This document shows positions 24,880 to 38,277 of a stretch of 64,000 nt of DNA, in pieces (within the stretch, counting starts at the first letter, position 1; each line of letters opens with the position of its first letter). Where the stretch lies: the NCBI GenBank assembly GCA_950295325.1, contig OX485803.1, forward strand, positions 34,921,554 through 34,985,553, written 5' to 3'. This DNA comes from Polytrichum commune. Lineage: Eukaryota > Streptophyta > Polytrichopsida > Polytrichales > Polytrichaceae. Both the position numbers and the translations under genes were made by a program. Below the pieces are notes generated by a model, which was not told the DNA's origin, made no database searches, and saw only the letters and a program-made list of their open reading frames with translations.

Positions 24880-26255
24880 GATTTTTTCGTTTGGTTGTTT
24901 TTCCACAATGTGGCCGGTTCAAGGGCTCTTCAAGAATTCAAACGTTTTGGATGGAGGCATTGTTTATTGTACCAAGTTCTATTTTGGATTGGGAACGACC
25001 CTCTTGTTGATGAGACACTCATTTACAAAAACAATTGGACCCCCAATAATTAGCAAGAAAAAACACTATCAGGGCCTAAAGAACCATTATGAACTTTGGA
25101 TGTCATCTTATTTTTCCCATTAACATGAATTTTGAGAGGTCATATTTTGAATTGAAAATGACCCTCTCGTTGACATGCTAATCATTTAGAAAAAAATTGA
25201 ACCCCCTAAGAATTAGCAATAGTCTACAAAACACTCTTAAGGCCTTTAAAAACCATTTTTGCCCCGTTCACAAAGAGATTTGTTTCCCATTAGAATGAAT
25301 AATTTGGGGTTGAAATTTTATTGAAAACGACCCTCTTGTTGACGAGATGCCCAATACAAAAAATTGAACCCCCAAAAATCAACAACAAAATATTGTTAAG
25401 GCCTTGAAGAACCATCTTGTGCTTTTCAAATTGAGTTCTTCCCATTGAAAAAAAAAAGTTTTAAGGATTCCACTTTTGATTGGAAATGACCCTTTCATTG
25501 ATGAGATATACATTCACCCAGAATAATTGGACCCCCGATAGTCGGCAAAAAACACGGTTCAAACCTTGAAGGACCATTGTGTGCTTTCCAGATTGACATT
25601 GTCCTATTAGAGAAAAAGGTTTGGGAATTCCATTTGGATTGGAAATCACCCTCTAGTTGATGAGATACCTATTTACAAAAACAACTGGACCCTCAATAAT
25701 CAACAAACAAGACATTGTTAAGGCCCTAAAGAACCATCATGTGCTTTTCAAAATTGAGTTCTTTTGTCATTGGTAAAAATATGGACCCCAAAAAATTAGC
25801 AACAAAACAATGTTAAGGCCCTAAAGAACCAGTATGTACTTTCCAAATTGATTGTATTTCCAATGACAAAAAATTGTTATGGATTCCAATTCGAATTGTA
25901 AATAACCCTCTCATTGATGAGATGCCCATTTAGGAAGAAAAAAATTGGATGCCCAAGAGTTATGGCCCTAAATAAAAATTTCATTATTTCCAAATTGATT
26001 TTTCCCCATTAAAGTGAAGTTTTGGGGTTCCACTTTTTGTTGAAAATGACCCTCTCGTTGACAAGATACCCATTTACAAAAAAATTGGACCTCCAATAGT
26101 CAACAACAATACATTATTAGGGCCTTGAAGAACCATTATGTTGTCCAACTTGATTTTTTTCACATTGGGGAAATGCTAATGAATTCCACTTTTGATTGGA
26201 AATGATCCTCTTGTTGACAAGATACCCATTCACAAATAACAATTGGACCTCACTA
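24880..26255 (+). repeat. Tandem array, ~160-bp monomer, about 8 copies
   Basis: The core ACCCTCTYGTTGA recurs at 24998, 25161, 25330, 25489, 25648, 25905, 26049 and (as ATCCTC) 26205. Spacings are 144-169 bp apart from one 257-bp gap that holds a truncated monomer near 25770. Each unit continues with GAGATACCCATTTACAAAAA, a TGGACCCCCAATA block, a TTAAGGCCCTNAAGAACCAT block and TTCCCATTA. Monomers are clearly diverged, so the array is old. Confidence 0.85.
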
Positions 26256-26264
26256 GTCAGTGTA

Positions 26265-26700
26265 AGCCTTGAGAATGCCCTAGGAAGCGTTGGAAGTGTC
26301 ATTTCTATAAATAATTGAGATAAATAATAAAAATTATAGCCAACTTCAATGTCCCCATAATGTTGGAAAACAACCACTTGGCACGGAGAGGGTGTTTCCA
26401 AAATTTTGAACACTTTTAGAAGCCTAGAGAAGGCCTTAGGAAATGTCGGGAGTGTCATTTCTGAAGGTTTTTGAAAAAAAAATAGTAGAATTTGGAACCA
26501 AATTCAATGTGTCCAAAATGTTAGAAAACACCCTCTTGGCGCCAAGAGGATGTTCTCAAAAGTTTTGAGCATTTTTTTAAAACCCTAAGAAAGCCTTGAG
26601 AAGCGTTAGGAATGCCATTTCTAAAGATTTTTGCAAAACTTGGTAGAATTTGGAACCAACTTCAATGTGTCTAAATTGTTGGAAAATATCCTTTTGTGTG
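26265..26700 (+). repeat. Second tandem array, ~156-bp monomer, 3 copies
   Basis: The block GCGTT-GGAGTGTCATTTCT recurs at about 26290, 26445 and 26603. Each unit also holds a TGGAACCAACTTCAATGTG-like block and ATGTTGGAAAACA. It begins right where the ~160-bp array ends, but its monomer is unrelated by eye. Confidence 0.8.
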
Positions 26701-27510
26701 GAATGGATTGTAGCGTGAAGTTGTTTACAACTACAATGTTTACATTGTAGGCATAGAGTATGGGTAAGATATATAATCTAGGAGATGTTGATTTTGAACT
26801 CCAAAACATAATGTCAATTGTTGGTTTATATCTTAAAAGATAAAATAATTATGTTATCATGTATAAGTTTCATCCAATTTAGATACCCATCTCACCACTC
26901 AGTTTTTCAAGACAACCTGGCACGATCCAAACGCACATAATGTGGAGCATAGGAACAAATGGGAGAGCACAACACTTACAACATATGCCATGGTGAGGAA
27001 GAAATGCCAATGGGTTATATCACAAACACATGTGTATCTTGTATCCATGTATCTATGTAAGGTTGACTACATGATGACAAACACCTTCACGGATGCAACC
27101 ATATATTTAAACTACAACAAGGTCATGTGCATCATACTCACATTATATAGGGTTGCAATTATTGTCGAGCACTAATAGCCAATAATATATAATCAAGATG
27201 TGATGTTAGTACATTATTGATATATAGAGTTCAAGAACTTTCAAAAATACATAAGTATTTTCAAGGTCCGCGTACTAACATTCAACCTACAATAATTCTA
27301 AGGCTTATTGTAGATACACAAATGCCATGTTGATTCCATGGTAATAAATCCCCTGACAAGATGTAGAGCATGAATTCAATGGTTTTAGGGTTCATTTCTC
27401 GAATGTCAAAATGTCGGAAACCTTAGGTGATTTGAGTACTGAGTTTCCTTGTGAGGTGTAAAATCATTTTATTAGTGGAAAACACCATTTCATTGGGGGG
27501 GGGGGGGAGG
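26701..27510. other. Non-genic stretch ending in a G run
   Basis: No gene recognised. A G tract lies at 27495-27507, just before the next MITE. Confidence 0.4.
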
Positions 27511-27520
27511 GAGGACCTTA

Positions 27521-28018
27521 GGGTTTCTTCACACTACGGCCATCCAAGTCGAGAGGCCGTGGGATTGGATGGCCAAACTTTGTCGAGAGTCCAAAGAAAT
27601 GGGTTGAAAATAATCAATAAAATATAGGAATTGGAGCCTTCAGCCAGACATAGTGAAGCCTCCAAAGGCCAAGCCCAAAGTCCAAGTGAAGAAGGAGCAT
27701 CCCACTTTATTCCCTGCCTAAACAACCCCTCCAATCTAATGGCTAGGATCTTGTTAATTTAAAAAAAAAAATTGTAATGAAAACAATCGACGGCCTCTCA
27801 ACCATAGTTTGGGTTTCCATTCATGTCCAACCCAAACTTCCTTCGAGAGTCCATCGCCTTGGTCAAATAATATTTCTATGCAGACATTTTGGAGAGTGAT
27901 GGCCTTTGGACTTTGGCCTCTAGAGTGAAGGATCGAGAGGCCGAATTATGGGTTTCTTGCAATCTGATTGGTGGAAATTGATGGCCTCTTGACCTTCGGC
28001 CATAGCGTGAAGCGGCCC
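27521..28018 (-). mobile_element. 498-bp PIF/Harbinger-like MITE, copy 2
   Basis: Inverted copy of 11778-12276. It begins GGGTTTCTTCACACTACGG, ends CCATAGCGTGAAGCGGCCC, and is flanked by TTA at 27518-27520 and 28019-28021. The length differs from copy 1 by one base. Confidence 0.9.
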
Positions 28019-28059
28019 TTAGATGGTATAGCCGTAGGGCCTTGAGTTTAAAGCACCAT

Positions 28060-28387
28060 TTAGAACTTGCATTGTCACTGGTAGTGTGCGGTGTAGAATG
28101 TGGAAGGCCGTGGAGACGGATGTTTTGAGGACTTCCGTGTGTCCACCAAAGAATCTTCAACCTACAAGTGCCGGCCACCAAATGTTTTGAAGACCAGTTT
28201 CAGAAGGAGGAGGAGAATGCTTTAACCTGAAGAAGGAGGTTAGTAGGTGGGCCTGGATTTGAGAAGATGGGAGTAGCTAATTGGCACATACAAACCCTAT
28301 CCCACCAGATCCCCTCTACAGCTGGACGGGTTTGTCCTTATTCACACTAGAATCTAGTGGGTGAGCGGCCTACATGGACACTCACCC
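28060..28387 (+). mobile_element. Tourist-like MITE, left-truncated copy
   Basis: Homologous to the 29627-30015 element through TAGAATGTGGAAGGCCGTGG, CCTACAAGTGCC, TTAGTAGGTGGGCC, GAGAAGATG-GAGTAGCTA and the end GGCCTACATGGACACTCACCC. The left terminal repeat is not found; the 27521-28018 element ends only 40 bp away. Confidence 0.7.
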
Positions 28388-29580
28388 TACGTAGTAGCCT
28401 AGCCAATCTATACACACCTATAATTTCAAATATCGACCCTACAATTATGCTCAGTTCTTAGCGTTTTGGGGGACTAATGTTTTAGGCCAAATTTGGGCGA
28501 AAATCCAAGGGAGGAAGGAAATAGGGACATGTAATTGAGGCCTCCTGAAGCCACGTTGATCCCACCCAACACAACAAGGGGAGTAGGTGCTCCTAATCCC
28601 GTACATGAAAGATAGGCAGCACATTACCAAGAATAGTGTATAATAGGGGGGGAGGGGGGGGGGGATTAAAAAGAAATTCACAATCAATGGAGCTCCGATA
28701 GGTGGCGACTAAAGTACACTCTCCCTCCCACCTAAAGTTACCTATAAGCAAGGCGAAATGGAGTGAGAGGGGGTGTTAAAATAAGGAATTGAACCCACGT
28801 TGGGAGATGCCCCAATGGGTGTGGGCCCCACACACCCCTCCTTGAAGGACAAGATAAAATAGTTTAGTGGCTAAAATTACCATGTCATTGGTTATTCACC
28901 CGGATTCCCCCTTCCTCAAATCACGCCTAGGCTTTAGAAATTGTTTTGGCGAAACCCCCCCCCCCCCCCCCCCACACTTTGTCCCCCAATCCACCAATTT
29001 AACTCCCCCTCCCCTTTTATTGAAAGGCCCCTCATATAACCACAATCAAGGCGGCTCGGCGGGCCCCATGCATGGGCCCTTCCCTTTCCTTTGTTTTCCC
29101 TCCTCCTACAGTAAGTAATGCCCCTGTGTATTATTAGGTGCACTAACTATTTAGTACTAGGCCTCACTCCCCATGCTTGTGCTTAATTTTGGTTCCCCGC
29201 TCCCCACTTTGGGAACACATGACTAATTTTGTGGGAACATGTGTCTTTTTTAGAGGCGGGGTTTGGCTTTGTTATGTTGTTGCTTATATTTGGGGTGGGG
29301 AGGGCATTTGTGCCATGCCACGGGTGGTGTTCTCATGGCCCCCGTCCTTCCTAAATGCCGGCTTGTAATTAGGCATGGGTGTTCTAACTTAGAATTGTGG
29401 GTATGTTATCCTTATAAGGGAAGGGGAGCCATTTTAATTGGGTGGCGGGTGGGGCTGAATTTAGGTCTTCTTTTGTTCTCCATTCTTCACCCGATTACGG
29501 CATAATGTTTCTCTCTTTCACCATTCATGCATTCTACGCTAGATACTAGGGCCCGACCTCGATATTGTCCACTTTGTGTT
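28388..29580. other. Non-genic stretch with G and C homopolymers
   Basis: Contains G-rich tracts at about 28647-28664 and a C tract at about 28955-28973. Frames through these tracts encode poly-Pro or poly-Gly and are not credible. Two tRNA-like pieces (a GGGTTCAATTCC on the minus strand near 28780) are too weak to call. Confidence 0.35.
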
Positions 29581-29587
29581 CACCTAA

Positions 29588-30273
29588 GGGCCAATTCACA
29601 TGGGGTCCCAAGTCCCACTCATGTTAGGGTGAGTTTCCATATTGGTCGCTCGTTTAGTGTATTCTAGATAATAGTGGGTTGGAGGAGGTGTTTGCACGTA
29701 GATAAGCCGAAGTTGACAACCAACCACATTCTAGTGGCCTACTAGAATGTGGAAGGCCGTGGACATGGGTTGTTAGACTTCCAAGCGCCCACTCAAGCAT
29801 TTTTTACCCTACAAGTGCCAATCACCAAATGAGTTGAATATGGGTTTTAACATGGGGGGGGGGGAAGATTAGTAGGTGGGCCCAAATTTGAGAAGATGAG
29901 AGTAGCTAGTTGGCACATGCAAACCTTAGTCCAACATATTCCATCAACATTTGGGTAGGTTGTCCTTATTCACACTAGAATTGGGTGGCCGAGTGGCCTA
30001 TATGGAAACTCACCCTTAGCAAGTCCCAGCATGGAGGCAAATCCTACCTTTGAGCCTCAAGAAACCATTGAAATATGATTACTTGTCATTAAAGTTGGAT
30101 CTTGATTATTATATGCAAAAAACATTTGTGGGATTTGTGTCTAGCTTTTTGCTCAACCCAACTCTCAACACGCGTCCCAACTTCCATGCTCTCATCGGTT
30201 GAGATTGCATGGATTGACTTTCAAGTGACGTGGGACTTGGGACTTGGGACTTGGGACATGTGTGAACTGGCCT
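29588..30273 (+). mobile_element. PIF/Harbinger-like MITE (family H), host of a nested MITE
   Basis: It begins GGGCCAATTCACATGGGG and ends ACATGTGTGAACTGGCCT; TAA lies on both sides (29585-29587 and 30274-30276). Removing the nested element and its duplication leaves about 294 bp, similar to the relative at 51328-51781 without its own insertion. Shared text includes CATGGAGGCAAA, GAGCCTCAAGAAACCATT and TTTTTGCTC-ACCCA. GGGACTT is repeated in tandem near its right end. Confidence 0.85.
29627..30015 (+). mobile_element. 389-bp Tourist-like MITE nested in another MITE
   Basis: It begins GGGTGAGTTTCCATA and ends TATGGAAACTCACCC, with TTA at 29624-29626 and 30016-30018. The undisturbed site is seen in the related element at 51360-51366 (TATGTTAGCTAA), which carries a single TTA. 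This is strong evidence for insertion with a 3-bp duplication. Confidence 0.9.
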
Positions 30274-30284
30274 TAAGCCTTTGG

Positions 30285-30900
30285 AGCATGACAAACCATA
30301 GACTTGCCATTGAATTTGGTTGGTGGTTGGCTATTTCTAGAGAAAACATATAATGTCGAGTTTATTCTTATAATATAGTTATTTGTAAGATCTTGGCATC
30401 AAACTCCAATCGAGCTCCCTCAATCGGGAGTTTGGAGATTTATGCATAAAGTCACCCAAGTTTCTTAATGCTTAGATCACCATACTCAAAGATTGATTTT
30501 GGACATAAGGTCTCGTTGCCATACCCTTTTTGAGATCCTAAAGTTTTGTCAAAGTTTTTTGGGAGTGAAAAATGAAGTTCCAAAAGTTTCACCCAACTTT
30601 CAAAATAGGTTGCGACACACGACGAGCTAACAAACTCTTGATAAAATAAAATAATGAAATAAATGATCAAACGCATGGTTTTGGAGGGACTTGCCTAATA
30701 ACTGCAACGTAGTTGAAATTGAGGCACACTTTTGTGTAAAGTTCATCCCTTTGCAACTTGAAATATGGATAAATCTCCTCCTCTATTTCAACATGTAGCA
30801 CTAAGATAATCTTACGGTCTTTCTTCCTATTGGACCACCAGGTCAAGATTAGTTTTTCTTATCTCGCCGAGGCCATTGCACTCTGTTACTTTATATTTTA
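30285..30900 (+). pseudogene. Non-LTR retrotransposon family 2, second relic
   Basis: About 30290-30380 reads NHRLAIEFGWWLAISREN, a stop, then CRVYSYN, matching 20010-20100 of the first copy. The text resumes near 30697 with NVVEIEAHF and, in another frame, RSFFLLDHQVKISFSYL then AEAIAL, matching the end of the first copy. The 310 bp between hold an unrelated insertion with no visible terminal repeats. Multiple frame changes show it is dead. Confidence 0.5.
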
Positions 30901-33900
30901 TTGTCATTGTCTTGATATACTACTTCTAGTCCCATAAATTGTTAACGGCATATACTTTAGAAATTAATTTCATAATTTACACCTCTAAACCCCTACTACC
31001 AATTTAAAGGTGTAATTCATGGTCACAACCTTAAGCATACCCAAAACCAATACTTAACATAAAACAAACACTATGCATCGTCGTCATACATTTGAGCCAT
31101 CCAATCTTAATTTATTCTTCCAAGTTCATTAACATTCTTCAGCTCAAGCTAGCCATTCCATTCTTTGAATGATCCAAGGTTTACAAACCCGAGTGAAGTG
31201 GGTAATGTAAAGGGTAGGAGAAAATCAATTGCAAAGGAAACCCAAGTACCTAAATTCCACATCTTCACTATGTTGGTTTCAAAGATTTCACATGACATTA
31301 TCCTTTCATTGTGAAGGTATTTGGCAAACATGTTGCAGGGTTGTAGCGGAAGCTAAAGTGGCTTCAAGGTGAGTTGATTTCGAATCCCCAATTCTCTTTT
31401 GTTCTTTCAATTCCTACAATACGATCTTAGTTTTGGGAATTCTGTAAGCAATGTGACCAACAACTCCTAGATTCGGGTGCAATTGACAATCGCATTTTTG
31501 TGCATGAATTCCTATTTTTGTTGGTTTCCATTTCCATATGCTTCACATTGTAGGGTTGGTATTTGAATAGGGCTCCAATATTTAAATCCATCACAAATAC
31601 TCTCGGCTTTTGCCCTTTAGCATGTGGGAGGTGAATTCATTTGATGCTCAAGAACCTGTAATGATAGTCGAAGGATTCCAACTAGTGGTTTTCTTTGTCC
31701 TTGGAGCTTGTGATTTGTTGTGCTTTCCCTCATTTGTGTGGTCCTGTTAGCAATCTAAACTTTATGGAACTCATTGTGATTGACCTTTGTGCACGATTTC
31801 ATCACACCCAACACTTTCTTTTGGGGTGCAAGGTCTTTAGGGGGTCATTCGCCATAAAGGTTGTCTTGAGCAAGTGGGTGGCATGAAAATTTTAAAATTT
31901 AAACGATTTACCACTTCAACCCCTGCATATTTGAAACTCAAATTGGCTTTCATGTTTAAATCACATTCAAATAACATTCACATAATTTGAGATGGGTTTT
32001 GTCCTGGTGAGCCTGCCTTCCAACAAGACCCTTCCACATCAAAGTCATCATCATTCATCACTCATCTACTTGACCATGATGAACCCTATATGTGGATCAA
32101 ATTCACCAACCCTCTTCCTGCAATTCTCAATTGCACCAAGTGACCCCATCGCCTCGTTTTATGCCTATTAAGCCACAAAAAACACCCTTTTTACTAGGGG
32201 TGTCTTTAGGGGGGGAGTGCTCACAATGTAAGCTTTATAAAATGAAGTCCATTTGAGGTTGATCAACCACCATGTGTGCCATCCAGTCCCATGGTTCACC
32301 ATAGATGGCTTGGGGGCAAGACTTACATTGTTTTTGGGTAGAGGCCTACATGCCGATCACTCCCATCATTTCCAACTCAATAAAACATTTCTCGAGGATG
32401 GGCCATGGTCATGGATTTAGTTCTCCCATGGATGGTGCCTCATGAAACATGGCCCCCCCGCCCGGCGCCCTGGCCTTCAAGGCCACTTTGGAGACAACTA
32501 CACACCGTTTTGTTTTTATGATGAAGAATCCATTGATGTTGGGATGGTCGAAGGTGAACATGAGTGTGCAATTCATCTTAGGTATTAGAAATTCATAAGA
32601 TGTATCGGCATGTGTCCCAAGACATTTGCAGCACAATTTTTAAAGAAACGATTAATTGGTCTATGTGATTACTTTCAAGACTCTCTACACTTCACGTTGA
32701 TAAACCTATGAATGTTAGGTTCGTGGTTCCGATGATATTTTTGCAAGTTTCTTTTCTCTTCTAGAATGTCACAAGACTATCATGGGTTGTTTGTGTAATC
32801 GTACTCAAAACCAACGTCATTGCATTCGTGAATTTTGGATTTTTTGTGCTTGTCATTTTCACATTTAATGCCGTCATTGCCTTCCAAAATTAGGGAGCCT
32901 TGGATGATTTTGATGCTTTTTTGTTTGGTCTTCAACGGACTGCTTGCCTTCGATGCCATCCAATACAATGGGGGGCCTCATATAGGCCCAAGGGAGCCAT
33001 GTATTAAAAAGAGAGTTGACTAGATTTTAGAAAAAATAAACTACATAGAACTTGGGTTCTCAATAATTTCTCACTCCGTGTGCCCTACTTCTTTAGTAGT
33101 GTGAAATATCATATTGGTATAAGGAGGCTAGGATACCCAAATCAAAGTAGTCAGGGCTCCCCTCTTAATCTTTGGATCTCATATAGATATAATCTCATTC
33201 ACAGTCAATGTGAGGAGTCACATTCTCATAAATCAAAGCCATAGATTACCTCTCCCCCCCCCCCCCCCCCCCCAACCACCCTTGGAATTCTTTTTTGCTC
33301 AACCTAGAACGGTTATTGTAATTTCAATAAGAATTGTGATGTGTTTCATGTTAGTTTATTGGGGGAGTTCAATTTCGGAGCCACGCTTGAGTACATTCCA
33401 CTCAAGTGGAGGAAAAATATGTACATTTTGTAGATTGACCTTGTTGAGTTATCATCTGGTCATTGTCATGTGTAGTTTTGCACTGTGGTTGCATGTGTCT
33501 TCCCATTGACTAGTCTATGTGATAAACACCTTCCCTCTCAGTGTGGCGATAATATTCCAAGATTATGCGGGCAAATATGCAGTTTGTGGGTTCCCATCAT
33601 TTTTCATTGTTAAATTTTAATCAAGTTGTTATGAAAATATTGCATATGGCTACCACATTTCTTCTTGCTTCCATTGTCTCCATTGTGATGGACTTCAATG
33701 AAGTGCACTATCCTTTTGCACTGGTGTCCCCCACTGAGGTTGAGCTTGTCTTACTTTTGCCATGGGAGGTCCACTATGCCCAATCTGTACACTCATCCTT
33801 GCCATATGTTGGGTCCTCTCTTGATATTCTCCCCCTCCCTTTATTTTAAAGGGAGAAATACAATTTGGTATGGGATGTTTTTTTTTTTCCCCGTGGTAGT

Positions 33901-36900
33901 GTTTGCTCACATATCCATTCTAGGGGACATGCACTTCAAGTGTGCCCAAGTTTGTACGTATTATTGTGCATGTATGAGTCCGTATTTTGGGTGGTTGAGA
34001 TTTTTTTTGCCTAGTCAACATGTGCGATGGCTATCATGTTATCCTATGCATGACTTTCTTGCCCAACATGATGTGTAGTGTCTTGGTTATGACATCCCAC
34101 ATTCGGTTCATGATGGTGGACATAATGGTAGAAAGGCATGTGGCAAGAACAATTTTATACTATGTATTCCATTTTGATATTTTTTTCAATTATGCAAGTT
34201 GTGTTTCATTTTCTCCTTTCTTTGTTTGTCCTTTTATGTAAACTTCAATCAACAAATTTTTTTTGAACTTTTCCAATTTCATGTTTTTGTTTGCATATGT
34301 CGTGGATGTATTTTTTACGCATGCCTCTTATAGCCTTTGGTTTGGGCATGTGCATCTACATGATGCCTACTTTTGCAAGTATATGATTCATCTGTATGAT
34401 ATTGTGTCGATCTAGAGGGAGTTGGATACTAGAGTTCCATCGCATGTTGTGGGTCTTCACCTGGCCGTAAGATGTGTTCTACATCCAAGATGCACTCTTC
34501 CTTTGGGCATCCCTCAACCACTTGTGTTGGCTATTATGTGGTTGGCATTTACAACCCGGTTGATATTTGACTATTTGGGCAGTGAGAAAAAACATCGGAG
34601 TGTCCACATCAAGGTCATTTGTGGATGTATTATGTGATAGTGATGCATTTGGTTTTTGGATGATTTATACCCAATGTTGTTTTGGAATACCATGCATTAT
34701 GCATTATATTGCGCATGTCTAGATATGACCTTTTACAATGACATGTTTTTTTGTGTGTATAGTTCACAGTTTCAAACAAGTTGTTTTTTCATGTCGTGTA
34801 AACTTATCCCCATCTGGCACAAGCAAGGATAGATCCATGTGTCACCTTCATTTTCTACTCGTTTTCTAGACGGGCATTGCACCTCCAAGTTGATTTTGCA
34901 TGGAACAAATACATTTAGAGTCCAATGGAATTATGTTGTGTTTCCACCGGGCCCATTTACCAGACCTTCATGTGATAAACTAGATAAATACTTCATTGTG
35001 AATCATTTATATACCATTAGACTGTAGACATATATTTATAGTGGACAATGTTTGGCACATCACCAATGACCTATTCACTTGTACAATTTTTGTTTTGCAT
35101 TGTAAGAAAAATGTGGGAAACATCGAATTTGAAAAAAATTGGAACTGATATTTCTGAATGCCAAAAAATGAACTCAATCATAGGTAGAACACTTACAACC
35201 AGTAGTATCTCATGATGTTGAAGTAATTGATCACCAAATGACACCACCCGACTGGTTGTAAGACATGCTCTTAAAAAAGGAGCCCCCACCTGTCTTCAAA
35301 TATAGTGTGACTTGCAATCAAAGAGGGGGACAATAATCAAGAAAATGAAGATATCAAATCAATTTAGTATGATAAATTAAAGGAACAAAACACTGAATTA
35401 TTTGTGCATAATAAAGAAAAAGAAGAAAATAACAACATTGTTCACAATTCTCACAATGGATCTTGCAACTTATGAAACCAAGTGGGACCTGACAAAACAA
35501 GAATTGCAGTATCAAGGTCCTAAACGAATATCTCCAAGTGCATGACAAGATTCCGAATTGTCTTGATATTGGCGTGTCTAGTACAATAAACTACATTCTG
35601 TACAAGAGGCAAGGTAATTTGTATATTTGTCCATGTAAAGTGCATTGGTATTCCTATAGACCTTGAATGTTTGTGCAACATAATAAGAACATGTATACAC
35701 AATATATGCACAATCGACAAATACGTTTTCCACATAGTCAATACAAATATACAGAAATGCACATTTATCTTTTGCTTATGAAAATAATCACATGGCTAGT
35801 TCTTTCCAACAAATACTGATGGAGTGCTATTGGCCCAAAAAACGGGAGTATCATGAGATTGATATTGATTTGAAATTTTGAAGGAATGATATGGCTTAAC
35901 TTTTGGACAACAACGCATTCAACTTGGTGATGCAAAAGTAAAAAAACAACGATGGAATTGAAATGCGACAAACATAATTTCCACATGTATGGTACACTAT
36001 TTACTCCAAAAAAAGATTGATTTCTCCCAAATGCTCAATACCCTTGCAATGGTGTATCCTCTCGCAAGAAGGGTGGAACCACAATGTCACACGATGAGCC
36101 TTTGGTTACGGAACATCATGGACAAAATTTTTGACCGAGTACTCCGACCTGGCCCCGTGACATGAGAACAATCTAAACTACAACAAAATATCTTCAATGT
36201 GGAGTTCATTAGGTCGTACAATTGGTAAAAAAACTTGGCTCCCTTTGGGAAAGGCCTCCCCATTAGCTACATGTGCAAGCACCTCCATCTCCAAATCCTT
36301 ACATTTAAGAATTTTCAAAAACACACAACACAAAAACCCTTTGTTGTGCAAGAGCTCCAAAAACCTTCGCAAACTTGCCAACATGACATCAAATACCAAA
36401 TGCACAATGAAGACACCTAAATCATACGTATTTCAATGTAGAAACGCTCAACAATGCAAGGGTCCAAACTGGTCCACAAAAGTATAAAATTTTGTTAATT
36501 CTTAAAAGTGACATTTACAAAAGGCAAAAGGAACACATGTCATTGCCCATGCTTTGGGTGTTTGCAACCACGGCACTCAAACATGCATTGAAGTGCATGC
36601 ACATTAGATCTACGGGTGTGGAGCTCAAAAAGAATGCAATAACATTGGAGCATTTGACACCAACTTGGTACTAATCCTAGGGTATGGACACTTCATTGGA
36701 AACCTAAATGACATGCGTGGGTCTTTATGAAATTAAAACCCCTATACACAAGAGATTTGTAGAGTAAAACAAATGCATGTATACTAACAACATGCTAGAA
36801 AAGTATAATTATTTGGACTCATGTATTTATTTTAAGCTTTTTTTTATTTAATGTGAAAATGCTTCCACTAAGTATACAAAATATAAATCATGAATTAGAT

Positions 36901-38270
36901 AGTCCTATATTACATATAAATCTACTTTCACTTTTCAATGAGAAATTTACTGAACATTTTTTGATCCATGGAATGTAACTCAAAAATTGCATCAAAAACC
37001 AAAGACAAGAACACAATAACTTAGCCTTAATATGTAGACCAAAACTCAAGGGAGCCCATGAGTGGTTCAAGAGCTACATGGGTTATACCTAGAACCCAAA
37101 TGCAAACCCTAACAAGAATGGACAATGTAGTCATTGAGGGCTATTACCATACGACAACATTCAATGAAAAAGTGTATTGGATGAAGCTAACACGCCTATT
37201 ATTAAATTATCCTCTAAACCTCAAGGTCCCCATTTGTACATCTACATCTACTTTAAAATTCTTAACACCATTGTAAAACGTACACACTAGAGAAAATAGT
37301 ACCCCTCCCTTATGTATATTATGTATGCTAATGCCTCAAACAATACCCCTTCGTGCACTCATGTTAGTTCGTACAAGGTATGAAAAGTCCCCCCCCCCCC
37401 CAAGTACTGGTAACCTAGCCTTGGAAATGTTGTCAAAATAGAACACTATTGCTACATTATGATCTAAATTATGTCCATGTGACAAAAAATTATCAATTAC
37501 CTTAGTAGCAAACACAAAATACTATAGAAACAAGGAGCTAGGTATGAAGAGTCCTGTGCCTTTTATTTCAATTATGGCGTATGGATGAATAATTGTTGAA
37601 TTTCTATGAAGAATGGAGGTATCCATGATTTCATCACCTCCAACGGCCCCCAAGGACTTTGGAGAATTGGGGATTTTTTCACATACAAGTAATACATGGA
37701 ATCATTAAATCAATCATCCAACAACTAAGAATTACAACCCGACTTGTGTACTATTATTGATAATTCATTAGTAGTTTGAAAATTAGTGTGCCTCAGAATG
37801 CATTGTAGTAGGAAAACTACTCCTCTTAACCCTACGTTGGAACCACAAAGGCAACCTAATTGCAAAGAAATTTGTGGGGAGATGGAGCACATGTACATGT
37901 TTGCCCCAATTTCAGTGGCATTGGGCATCCATAGCGAGCTTGAAATAGACAACATCCAACAAAATGGATCCTAATCTATGTTTGTATAGCTTAACTATAT
38001 ATGAAGCCCAATGGGACATGCACTTCACTTGAATTCCATAAGTAATGCTATCAGTGCATTCCCAATAAAGTCCTTCCTTTGCCGAGTCCTCATCAAATGA
38101 CTACAAAACCAAAAGTTAAGTCCACATAATTTATAAACATGAAACTTTAAGCATATTTGCAAAAAAAATAATCAAAACAAAAATAAATGTTTACACAATG
38201 TTTGAAATCTCTATTGTAATAGAATAAATTTGTACAATTTTTTTTAAAAAAAATCTAATAGAATGGTTTC
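30901..38270. other. Long stretch with no recognised gene
   Basis: I found no domain, RNA gene or bounded element here. Minus-strand frames at 32409-32636 and 32780-32968 and plus-strand frames at 33698-34078 are longer than most chance frames but have no recognisable motif and lie in strongly T-biased sequence. C tracts are at about 33246-33264 and 37388-37401. Decayed retroelement sequence is likely but not shown. Confidence 0.35.
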
Positions 38271-38277
38271 TTTTACC

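Noticed and set aside
28740-28920. tRNA gene or second SINE near 28.8 kb
   Set aside because: B-box-like text exists on the minus strand but there is no matching A box, cloverleaf or tail.
28867-29143. Poly-Pro/poly-Gly frames across a C tract
   Set aside because: Produced by the homopolymer; no supporting similarity.
33698-34078. 126-codon open frame on the plus strand
   Set aside because: T-rich, aromatic- and Cys-rich by composition, no domain or repeat of the frame elsewhere, and overlapped by other open frames; most likely chance.
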